Shown here in pieces: positions 46,401-54,700 of a stretch of 64,000 nt of DNA. Numbering within the stretch: position 1 is the first letter of the stretch; each line of letters opens with the position of its first letter. Made by a program: the position numbers and the translations under genes. The notes under the pieces are model-generated. The model worked only from the letters and a program-made list of their open reading frames with translations. It did no database searches and had not been told where the DNA came from. The DNA is from Streptococcus infantis. GTDB taxonomy: Bacteria; Bacillota; Bacilli; Lactobacillales; Streptococcaceae. The stretch covers positions 62,001-126,000 of the forward strand of contig NZ_JYOV01000012.1 of the NCBI RefSeq assembly GCF_000963255.1, given 5' to 3'.

Positions 46401-49400
46401 GTATTGTCAATAAGATTGATGAAGATGGTAAGGTTGAAAATGTCGCCTTTATTGGTAAAATCAACTCTGTAGGAAATAACTCGACAGTTGGTGGTATTGC
46501 TGGTTCAAACTATATGGGCTTTGTCAATAGAGCCTATGTAGATGCGACTATTACGGCGCAAAATGCAAATGCAAGTATGCTAGTGCCATTTGTCACTTAC
46601 ATGCTAAATAGTTGGAAATCAGGTACAAAAGCAAGATTAACAAATTCTGTTGCCAAGGGTATCCTTGATGTTAAAAATACTAGAAACGTTGGTGGTATTG
46701 CCTCTAAAACATGGCCATATGGAGCTGTACAAGATAACGTAACATATGCTAAAGTAATCAAAGGTCATGAAATATTTGGTTCTAACGATGTTAACGATGA
46801 AGATGGTGGCCCACATATTAAAGACCTTTTTGGCGTAGTTGGCTATAGCTCAGCTGAGGATGGTACTGGTAAAGATACCAAGAGTCCTAAAAAACTCAAA
46901 CATTTGACTAAGGAAGAAGCTGATAAGCGTGTTGCTGGTTACAATATTACAGCCGATAAATTCATAAGTGAACCTTATGGATTGAACAAGTTGAACAATG
47001 TAAGCACCCGTGAAGCAGCTTATGAGTCTATTCAAGACTACAATCCAGACTATAAACTTGCTTATAAGAATATTGAAAAAATACAACCATTCTATAACAA
47101 AGATTTTATCGTTAATCAAGCTAATAAACTAGATAAGAACCACAAGTTAAATACTAAAGAAGTTATTTCTGTTACTCCAATGAATGATAATAACTTTGTA
47201 ACAGATTTAAGTGTTGCAAACAGAATTATTGTTCACTATGCTGATGGAACAAAAGATTACTTCAACCTATCTTCTAGTGATGAGGGTCTAAGTAATGTTA
47301 GAGAATACACCGTAACAGACTTAGGTATTAAATATACACCTAATATCGTTCAAAAAGATCATAGTGCTTTAATTAACGGTATCGTAAATATCTTAAACCC
47401 TATCGAGCTTCAATCTGATCCAATTTACCAAAAACTTGGCAGAACAGGACCTAATAAAGTAAATGCGATTAAAAATCTATTCTTAGAAGAAAGTTTCGAC
47501 TATGTAAAAGCTAATCTTAATACATTAGTAACTAAACTAGTTGAAAATGAAGATCACCAACTTAATAATTCTCCCGCAGCTCAACAAATGATTCTTGATA
47601 AAGTTGAGAAAAATAAAGCTGCCCTATTATTAGGTTTAACATACTTAAACCGTTACTACGGCGTTAAATTTGGTGATGTTAATATTAAAGAATTAATGTT
47701 ATTCAAACCTGATTTCTATGGTAAAAACGTTGATGTTCTTGATAGATTAATTGAAATTGGATCTAAAGAGAATAATATCAGTGGTTCAAGAACATACGAT
47801 GCTTTCGGTGAGGTTCTAGCGAAATACACTAAATCTGGAGATTTAAATGGTTTCTTAGACTACAACAGAGGATTATTCACTAATATCGATAATATGAATG
47901 ATTGGTTCATTGATGCGACTAAGGATAAGGTCTATGTAGTAGAAAAAGCTTCTCAAAATCCAGGCGTTGGCGAACATAAGTATCGTGCTTATGACAATTT
48001 GACTCGTGGTCTTCATAGAAAAATGATTCTACCTTTGTTGAATCTAGATAAGACAGAAATGTTCCTCATTTCTACTTACGATACGATGTCTTATGGTACA
48101 GCTAATAAGTACAATACTACTTTGGAAAAACTTAAACCGGAGATTGATTTAGCCGCACAACGTCAGATTAATTATCTTGATTTCTGGCATCGATTGGCCT
48201 TGGATAATGTGAAGAATAGATTGTTCAAAGATATCGTCTATCCAGTTTGGGAAGGATTCTATGTTTGGGGTCACGGTTGGCCAGGCTGGCCTGAACGCTA
48301 TGGCCAATTCAAAAATAGTACGGAAGTATATGCCCCAATCCGTGAAATCTATGGACCTGTAGGAGAATACTACGGTGATAATGGAGCTGTTGCTGGAGCT
48401 TATGCAAGTATTTACGATAATCCAAATGATAATCGTGCTAAAGTAACTTTCGTTATGTCTAATATGATTAGCGAATACGGAGCTTCTGCGTTCACACACG
48501 AGACTACACACTTAAATGACCGTCTTGTTTACTTCGGTAATTTTGGTCGCCGTGAAGGTACAGATGTTGAAGCCTTTGCCCAAGGTATGCTTCAATCACC
48601 TGCTACACAAGGCCACCAAGGTGAATATGGAGCTCTAGGATTAAACATGGCATTTGAAAGACCTAACGATGGTAACCAATGGTATAATACGAATCCAAAT
48701 GATCTTAAATCACGTGAAGCTATCGATAACTACATGAAAGGTTATAACGATACTTTGATGATGTTAGACAATCTTGAGGCTGATGCAGTTCTTGGACAAA
48801 ATAGTCAAGAATTGAATAATGCTTGGTTCAAGAAAGTTGATAAGCAAATGAGAGGAAACTCTAAGAACCAATACGACAATGTTCGTGCTCTAAATGATAC
48901 TGAAAAAGCTATTCAACTTCATTCCGTGAACGACCTAGTAGATAACAACTTTATGACTAACCGTGGACCAGGAAATGGTATCTATAAACCAGATGACTTT
49001 AGTTCTGCATATGTCAACGTTCCTATGATGACAGGTATCTATGGTGGTAACACAAGTGAAGGTGCTCCTGGAGGAATGTCATTTAAACATAATACATTCA
49101 GATTATGGGGTTACTACGGATATGAAAAAGGCTTCCTAGGCTATGCTACTAATAAGTATAAACAAGAGGCTAAGGCTGCAGGTAAGAACACCCTAGGTGA
49201 TGACTTTATTATCAACAAGATTTCTGAAGGAAAATTCAACAATCTTGAAGATTGGAAGAAAGCTTACTATAAAGAAGTGAAAGACAAGGCTACAAATGGT
49301 TTGACAACCTTTGAAGTAAATGGAACTAGCATTTCATCTTACAGTGATCTTCTTCGCTTATTCAAGGAAGCTGCTGCTAAGGATGCTGCAACCTTAAAAA

Positions 49401-49516
49401 CAGAGAAGAATGGTAATAAGTCTGTGTCTACAAATAATGTAACCAAACTCAAAGAAGCTGTTTACAAGAAACTTCTTCAACAAACAGATAGCTTTAAAAC
49501 TTCTATCTTTAAATAA
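43460..49516 (+). CDS. ZmpA/ZmpB/ZmpC-family zinc metallo-endopeptidase (M26)
   Basis: 2018-aa cell-surface protease of the IgA1-protease/Zmp family. In order: a YSIRK-type signal region (YSIRKFSVGVGS, residues 14-25), an N-terminal sorting motif LPNTG (100-104) followed by two hydrophobic helices, eleven 27-aa repeats (about 205-501), two G5-like domains (about 505-660), an M26 N-terminal domain with GLUG-like repeats (about 850-1150), and the catalytic domain with HETTH at 1680-1684 and the third ligand Glu1704. Most family members as I recall have HEMTH. N-terminal rather than C-terminal anchoring is typical of this family. Substrate unknown. Confidence 0.92.
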   Translation: MNTRKMQFERVIKYSIRKFSVGVGSAVIGTFLLGANNFLVETVSANEVATPNQVHYRYLAEQELTEAEKALIHHELPSDLKQDDVVYLVYRKKEMNSQQLPNTGSKELALATLGFATASMVVVVMSKKHRNKMLGLLFIGALGGSYFIPQSAQAFENKILVSYNQTIAASSQEDLAKGVIQIEGYEYVGYFKASDFQEQPEQMTTAKGTQEAGHEGESLVQPELPAYTGKITAKGTQEEGHEGESLVQPELPAYTGELTAKGTQEAGHEGESLVQPELPAYTGEISAKGTQEEGHEGESLVQPELPAYTGKITAKGTQEEGHEGESLVQPELPAYTGEITAKGTQEAGHEGESLVQPESPAYTGELSAKGTQEVGHEGESLVQPELPAYTGEITAKGTQEAGHQGESLVQPELPAYTGELSTKGTQEEGHEGESLVQPEAPAYTGEITAKGTQEEGHEGESLVQPESPAYTGEISAKGTQEAGHEGESLVQPELPEYTVAEATITETETVEVPYTKEYVADDTRYTDEETVIQNGQAGSQLIHRVYKTVNGQKVGDPISTSTETVKAPVNEKISRGTKAIEGQVEEVSFEEIPFETRTEVDSTLPKGTEVVAQAGQNGKKKITKVYKTLKGVKTADAPTISEEVVEAVQDRIIKKGDQILTAPTLTLTQIDKEELERSAKARYQLVKPTGVTIKSLEVVLKDGDTSLQTVNMSEGDLTANLTNLKYYKDYKIATKMVYDRGNGNEEVVLAEEPLRLDLKKIEIKDILRTDLIKYENQIEMDETRLTSVPTDLSNYYLKVTSNDHKTNLLAVQKIEESTIDGKQVYKVTAVAENLVQRNVDNRFNETYTYYIEKPKASQDGVFYDFGELIQAIQANPAGEFKLGQSMSARNVVPQGKSYITSEFTGKLLSDGDKRFAIHNLEHPLFNVINGGTIKNINFENVDINRSGQNQIATVGFNLKNKGLIEDVKVTGSVTGNNDVAGIVNKIDEDGKVENVAFIGKINSVGNNSTVGGIAGSNYMGFVNRAYVDATITAQNANASMLVPFVTYMLNSWKSGTKARLTNSVAKGILDVKNTRNVGGIASKTWPYGAVQDNVTYAKVIKGHEIFGSNDVNDEDGGPHIKDLFGVVGYSSAEDGTGKDTKSPKKLKHLTKEEADKRVAGYNITADKFISEPYGLNKLNNVSTREAAYESIQDYNPDYKLAYKNIEKIQPFYNKDFIVNQANKLDKNHKLNTKEVISVTPMNDNNFVTDLSVANRIIVHYADGTKDYFNLSSSDEGLSNVREYTVTDLGIKYTPNIVQKDHSALINGIVNILNPIELQSDPIYQKLGRTGPNKVNAIKNLFLEESFDYVKANLNTLVTKLVENEDHQLNNSPAAQQMILDKVEKNKAALLLGLTYLNRYYGVKFGDVNIKELMLFKPDFYGKNVDVLDRLIEIGSKENNISGSRTYDAFGEVLAKYTKSGDLNGFLDYNRGLFTNIDNMNDWFIDATKDKVYVVEKASQNPGVGEHKYRAYDNLTRGLHRKMILPLLNLDKTEMFLISTYDTMSYGTANKYNTTLEKLKPEIDLAAQRQINYLDFWHRLALDNVKNRLFKDIVYPVWEGFYVWGHGWPGWPERYGQFKNSTEVYAPIREIYGPVGEYYGDNGAVAGAYASIYDNPNDNRAKVTFVMSNMISEYGASAFTHETTHLNDRLVYFGNFGRREGTDVEAFAQGMLQSPATQGHQGEYGALGLNMAFERPNDGNQWYNTNPNDLKSREAIDNYMKGYNDTLMMLDNLEADAVLGQNSQELNNAWFKKVDKQMRGNSKNQYDNVRALNDTEKAIQLHSVNDLVDNNFMTNRGPGNGIYKPDDFSSAYVNVPMMTGIYGGNTSEGAPGGMSFKHNTFRLWGYYGYEKGFLGYATNKYKQEAKAAGKNTLGDDFIINKISEGKFNNLEDWKKAYYKEVKDKATNGLTTFEVNGTSISSYSDLLRLFKEAAAKDAATLKTEKNGNKSVSTNNVTKLKEAVYKKLLQQTDSFKTSIFK
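44072..44962 (+). repeat. Eleven tandem 81-bp coding repeats in the metallopeptidase
   Basis: Eleven in-frame 27-aa units with consensus T-A-K-G-T-Q-E-x-G-H-E-G-E-S-L-V-Q-P then E-L-P-A-Y-T-G-E-I/L. Units differ at a few fixed positions (EA/EE/EV; ELP/ESP/EAP; T or S first). The last unit ends PEYTVAE. They form an acidic, proline-rich stalk between the wall anchor and the G5 domains. Slippage should make the number strain-variable. Confidence 0.95.
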
Positions 49517-49519
49517 TCC

Positions 49520-49553
49520 AAAACTCTCATCTGCTTAGCAGGTGGGAGTTTTT
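49520..49553 (+). terminator. Terminator after the metallopeptidase
   Basis: AAAACTCTCATCTGC and GCAGGTGGGAGTTTT with a TTA loop, followed by T residues. Confidence 0.88.
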
Positions 49554-49672
49554 GTAATCAAGAAGCTTAATGATTTTCCAAACAGATTCTAAGTATTTTT
49601 AGCAAGGTAGGTATATAATAGAACTACAAAGTAAATATCTATATTCATATGGTAATGAGGAAGGTGATGAAG

Positions 49673-50233
49673 ATGAAAAAATGGCAAGCAACTGTATTGG
49701 TCTGCGCTAGTCTGGTCTGTTTATCAGCTTGTAAAAATCAGATGGAGAGCCAAGCTGATAAGCAAAATGGAGACAAAAATGCACAAGTTAGTTCTCAAAT
49801 GGCAAAACAAGGGGAAGCAGTTCCAGACTTTTCACTGACGGGAGTTGATGATAAAACCTATCGCCTATCAGATTATAAGGGCAAAAAGGTCTATCTCAAA
49901 TTTTGGGCATCTTGGTGCTCTATTTGTCTAGCTAGTTTACCTGATACCGATGAGCTGGCAAAAGAAGCAAGTGATGACTATGTCATCTTGACAGTGGTTT
50001 CTCCTGGTCAAAAAGGAGAGCAAGCAGAAGAAGCCTTTAAAAAATGGTATCAAGGATTGGACTATAAAAATCTCCCTGTCCTTCTAGACCCTTCGGGAAA
50101 ACTCTTAGCAAGTTACGGAGTTCGTTCTTATCCGACTCAGGCCTTTATCGATAAAGAAGGCAAACTAGTTAAGACCCAGCCAGGCTTTATGGATAAGGAA
50201 ACTACTTTACAGACACTAAAAAACATAGATTAG
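49673..50233 (+). CDS. Surface thioredoxin-like lipoprotein (Etrx1-type)
   Basis: Lipid-anchored TlpA/ResA-like thiol reductase expected to supply electrons to the membrane MsrAB encoded next. A lipoprotein signal ends in LSAC with the lipidated Cys about residue 19. The thioredoxin fold starts near residue 50 (VPDFSLTG) and has the active site WASWCSIC. I chose ATG 49673, 8 bases after AGGAAGG, over earlier in-frame ATGs at 49649, 49655 and 49667. In pneumococcus a CcdA membrane protein precedes this pair; here the metallopeptidase does. Confidence 0.88.
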   Translation: MKKWQATVLVCASLVCLSACKNQMESQADKQNGDKNAQVSSQMAKQGEAVPDFSLTGVDDKTYRLSDYKGKKVYLKFWASWCSICLASLPDTDELAKEASDDYVILTVVSPGQKGEQAEEAFKKWYQGLDYKNLPVLLDPSGKLLASYGVRSYPTQAFIDKEGKLVKTQPGFMDKETTLQTLKNID

Positions 50234-50242
50234 AGGCTACTC

Positions 50243-51358
50243 ATGAATGATAAATTAAAAATAATTGTATTCATAGGAATCATCATTTGCATTATTATTG
50301 GAATGTTATTCCTTTTGGAAAAAAGAAACGCTGTCTACACCGATACCTCTCAAATTGAGAAGGCAGCTGTTAGCCAGGGTCAAGGTGCTAAGAAAAAAAC
50401 GGAGCCAGATAAAAATGCCGACTTACATGATATCTATCTAGCTGGAGGTTGTTTCTGGGGAGTCGAAGAGTATTTTTCACGAGTGGCAGGTGTGACAGAT
50501 GCTGTTTCTGGCTATGCGAATGGCAGAGGAGAAACAACCCAGTATGAATTGATCGGCCAAACCGGGCATGCTGAGACTGTTCATGTGACCTATGATGCCA
50601 ATCAAATTTCTCTAAAAGAAATCTTGCTCCATTATTTCCGCATTATCAATCCAACTAGTAAAAATAAGCAGGGAAATGATGTGGGGACTCAGTACAGAAC
50701 GGGAGTTTACTATAAGGATGAGCAGGACCTAGAAGTCATCAATCAAGTCTTTGAACAAGTTGCTCAGAAGTACGACCAGCCTCTAGCAGTTGAAAAAGAA
50801 GCCTTAAGAAATTTTATCGTGGCTGAAGATTACCACCAAGACTATCTCCAGAAAAATCCTAATGGATATTGCCATATCAATGTCAATCAAGCAGCCTATC
50901 CTGTTATTGATGCGAGTAAATATCCAAAACCGAGTGACGATGAATTGAAAAAACTCCTCTCTCCTGAGGAGTATGCAGTGACTCAAAATAGTCAAACAGA
51001 ACGTGCCTTTTCAAATCGTTACTGGGATAAATTTGAAGCAGGCCTTTATGTAGATGTAGCAACTGGAGAACCACTCTTTTCTTCGAAAGATAAATTTGAA
51101 TCGGGTTGTGGTTGGCCTAGCTTTACCCAGCCTATCAGCCCAGATGTTGCAACTTACAAGGAAGATAAGTCTTATAATATGGTCAGAACAGAAGTCAGAA
51201 GCCGAACCGGGAATTCTCACCTAGGCCATGTCTTTACAGACGGACCTCAGGACAAGGGAGGGCTACGCTATTGTATCAATAGTCTATCCATCCGTTTTAT
51301 TCCTAAGGAACAAATGGAAGAAAAGGGTTATGGTTATTTGTTAGATTATGTTGAGTGA
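50243..51358 (+). CDS. msrAB: Membrane-anchored methionine sulfoxide reductase MsrA-MsrB fusion
   Basis: 371-aa extracytoplasmic repair enzyme. Residues 5-25 form a signal anchor, followed by a charged linker. The MsrA domain starts near residue 67 with [12 protein letters not shown]; the MsrB domain has [10 protein letters not shown] and the catalytic Cys in [11 protein letters not shown]. It is homologous throughout to the cytosolic copy at 35129 but adds the anchor. It follows the thioredoxin lipoprotein by 9 bases, so the two form a surface methionine-repair operon. Confidence 0.93.
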   Translation: MNDKLKIIVFIGIIICIIIGMLFLLEKRNAVYTDTSQIEKAAVSQGQGAKKKTEPDKNADLHDIYLAGGCFWGVEEYFSRVAGVTDAVSGYANGRGETTQYELIGQTGHAETVHVTYDANQISLKEILLHYFRIINPTSKNKQGNDVGTQYRTGVYYKDEQDLEVINQVFEQVAQKYDQPLAVEKEALRNFIVAEDYHQDYLQKNPNGYCHINVNQAAYPVIDASKYPKPSDDELKKLLSPEEYAVTQNSQTERAFSNRYWDKFEAGLYVDVATGEPLFSSKDKFESGCGWPSFTQPISPDVATYKEDKSYNMVRTEVRSRTGNSHLGHVFTDGPQDKGGLRYCINSLSIRFIPKEQMEEKGYGYLLDYVE

Positions 51359-51611
51359 ACGTGATATTCTTAAAAAGAGTTTACTAAAAATGTTTTAATT
51401 CATAAAAAGTGTAGAATTTGGATTTTAGAAGCGGTTGGGCAATTTAATAGAACATGTTGGTAGTATTCTTGCAAATATTTCGATATTGAAAATAAGTAAG
51501 GCGAAAGTTATCCGTTTTTCAATGCTTGAAGCTATCTACTAATAACTAGGTCGCTAGCCAGATGATTTATTGGAATATCTACCAAATTAAAAATGTTCGA
51601 TTTATCTCGAA

Positions 51612-51646
51612 AATATTTTGTAAAAAAATCAACAAAATATTATAAT
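51612..51646 (+). promoter_or_regulatory. Promoter of the second metallopeptidase, with inverted repeat
   Basis: TTGTAA at 51618-51623, 17-bp spacer, TATAAT at 51641-51646. A perfect 10-bp inverted repeat, AATATTTTGT at 51612-51621 and ACAAAATATT at 51632-51641, straddles the -35 and touches the -10, the position of a repressor operator. The sequence from 51359 to 51611 shows no gene I can support. Confidence 0.6.
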
Positions 51647-51701
51647 AAGATTATGAAAACGGAATAAAGGAGATGTCTTTAAGGACAAGAACAAAGCTGA
51701 C

Positions 51702-54700
51702 ATGGAAGATAGAAAAAAGCTACAAAAATTTGCCATTCGTAAACTGAGCATGGGAGTGGGCTCGGTATTGATTGGACTTGCCTTCATTGGAGGAACACTT
51801 GAACCGAAACTGGTTCAGGCTGATGAAACCAAGCAAGTTTCCTTTCATTACTTAGCAGAATCGGAGTTGACAGCTGCTGAACGTGAACTCATTCATCATG
51901 AATTGCCACAAGATTTGAGCCAAGATAACTATTATTTAGTTTATCGCAAGCAGGGACAAGCCGTCTTACCTCAAACTGGATCTATCAGCTTCCCCTTGGC
52001 TGGTGTTGGTCTTTTGACTGCTAGTTTGGTGGTTTTCCTATTTTCAAAGAAAAAACCTTCTAAGATAGTTGGAGTGTTATTGATTGCTTCTGTAGGTAAG
52101 AGTTTATTACTACCTTATCAAGTATTTGCTTTTGAACACAAGGACTTGCTAGCTTATGATCAGACTAAAACCCTTGTGTCTGCAGATGGTTTCTCTCAAG
52201 GGATTATTGACATTAAAGGCTATGACTATATTGGCTATTTATTAGAGTCGGATTTAAGAGGAACAGGGCAAGATCTAACATCTAGTGAAAATTCAGAAAT
52301 TCCTGCAAAACCAGTAAATCAAGCAGCTATTCATGAAATTCCTGAATTCATAGGTGGTGTATCAGGCGAATCCTTAGTCGAGCCAACTAAACCAGCATTT
52401 GAAGGTGGTGTTAATGGTCCAGGAGCAGTAGCTGAAGCCTTGCCTGAGTATAAAGCAGAATTGACTAGTCAAAGTGGCGTGCCAGAAGTCCATGACAAAT
52501 CAGACTTTACAGGTGGCGTATCAGGCGACTCCTTGGTTGAACCGTCTAAACCATCATTTGAAGGTGGAGTCAATGGTCCAGGAGCAGTAGCTGAAGCCTT
52601 GCCTGAGTATAAACAAGGATTTAGCAGTCAAAGTGGCGTGCCAGAAGTCCACGACAAACCAGACTTCACAGGTGGTGTATCAGGCGAATCTTTAGTCGAG
52701 CCGTCTAAACCAGCATTTGAGGGTGGCGTCAATGGCCCAGGAGCAGTAGCTGAAGCCTTGCCAGAGTATACTCCAGAATTGAGTAGTCAAAGTGGCATCC
52801 CAGAAGTCCACGACAAAGCAGACTTTACAGGCGGAGTATCCGGCGAATCCTTAGTTGAGCCAACAAAACCAACATTTGAAGGTGGAGTCAATGGCTCAGG
52901 TACAGTAGCCGAAGCCTTACCAGAGTATGAAGGAGGCGCAGTCCCAGTTGATACTCTGAAACAGGAGCACCCAGAGTTCACAGGCGGAGTATCCGGCGAC
53001 TCCTTGGTTGAGCCAACAAAACCAACATTTGAGGGTGGTGTTAATGGCCAAGGAGCAGTAGCTGAAACCTTACCAGAGTATGAAGGTGGTGCAGTTCCAG
53101 TTGAAACTTTGAAACAGGAAATTCCAGAGTTTACAGGTAGTGTATCCGGCGACTCCTTGGTTGAGCCAACAAAACCAACATTTGAAGGTGGAGTCAATGG
53201 CCCAGGTACAGTATCCGAAGCCTTACCAGAGTATGAAGGTGGTGCAGTTCCAGTTGATACTCTGAAACAGGAACACCCAGAGTTTACAGGTGGTGTATCC
53301 GGCGATTCCTTAGTTGAGCCAACAAAACCAACATTTGAAGGTGGAGTCAATGGCCAAGGGGCAGTAGTCAAAGCCTTGCCAGCTTATGAAGGCGGCGCAG
53401 TTCCCGTTGATACTCTGAAACAGGAAATCCCTAGCTATAGTGGTGGTGTGAATGCTGCTGAAGCGCTGATTCAGGATACAAACCCGACTTTACATATTGA
53501 AGTCCGAAAAGAGTTGATTCCTAAACAAACCAGGGAAAAGATTGATCCAGACATGCTTGTCGGTGAAACAAGAATCGAGCAAGTCGGTCAAGATGGTGAG
53601 AAAGAGATTGTTACCAGCTATGAGGAAAAAGATGGGAAACGTATTTCAGAGCCGAAAGAAACAACACGGATTTTAAGAGAAGCGAAAGATCAGGTTATCA
53701 TCCGCGGCAGTAAGGAAAAGGAAGAAATTAAACCTGAACCTGTCCTAACTCTTTCAAATATTACTGGAAATTCGATGGGTCGTTCAGCTCGCTTAAGTTA
53801 TAATCTGAACAAGGCAGATGGCGTTACCGTCTCAAAAATTAGTGCCACTATCAAAGCCAAGGGGGTAGAGGATCAGACCATTGACTTAACGAGTGATCAG
53901 CTGGAAGCAACAGTTGACAATCTAAAACTTTATACGGATTACACCATATCTACAAGGCTGGTCTTTAATCGTGGTAAGGGTGAGGAGAGCGCTCTACTTG
54001 AGGACAAGAAGCTTCGTTTAGAACTTAAAAAGCTGGAAATAAAAGATATCAAGGAAACAAGTCTTATCAAGGTTAACAATGGCAGAGAGACTGAGATTCA
54101 ACAATTTGCGGAAGCACCAAGGAATTTGGAAAACTACTATCTCAAGGTCAGCTCTAAAGATCATAAGACCAGCCGTTTAGCCATCAAGTCCATCCAAACT
54201 GAGAGAATAAACGGAAAAGAGTATTACAAGGTGACTGCTGAGGCAACTGACTTGATTCAACGTAATGCTCAGAAAACCTTTGAAGAAGGCTTTAGCTATT
54301 ACCTGGCTAAGTCAAGTGCTGATACTCCTACGATTGCTGGTGTAAAAGATACGCTTATCAGGATATCCAAGATTATGATAGTCGCCATGATCAAGCCTAT
54401 CGCAACCTTGAAAAATTACAGCCTTTCTACAATAAAGAATGGATCGTTAATCAAGGAAACAAACTGGATCTTGATCACAATCTAGCCAAGAAAGAGGTAG
54501 TCTCTGTTATTGCCATGAAGGGACAAGACTTTGTGACGGACCTGTCAGTGGCAGATCATATCATGGTTCATTATGCAGACAAGACCAAGGATGTATTTGC
54601 AATCACCTCACAAAATTCTGGCTTGACTGCCATCAAGGAATACAAGATTGCTGACTTGGATGTGCTGTATACTCCAGATATGCTGGTTAAGGACCGTTCA

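Noticed and set aside
51423-51540. Possible remnant of a histidine kinase or regulator gene between msrAB and the broken protease
   Set aside because: A short in-frame stretch (ILKISKAKVIRFSMLEAIY) looks faintly coding, but it is too short and matches nothing I can name.
52787-53371. 194-codon open frame on the minus strand within the second protease repeats
   Set aside because: Same repeat artefact; low-complexity Pro/Ser/Gly product with no start signal.
54323-54485. Programmed ribosomal frameshift joining the two protease frames
   Set aside because: No slippery heptamer with a downstream structure was seen before homology resumes at 54353, and about 335 residues are missing at the junction, so deletion explains it better.
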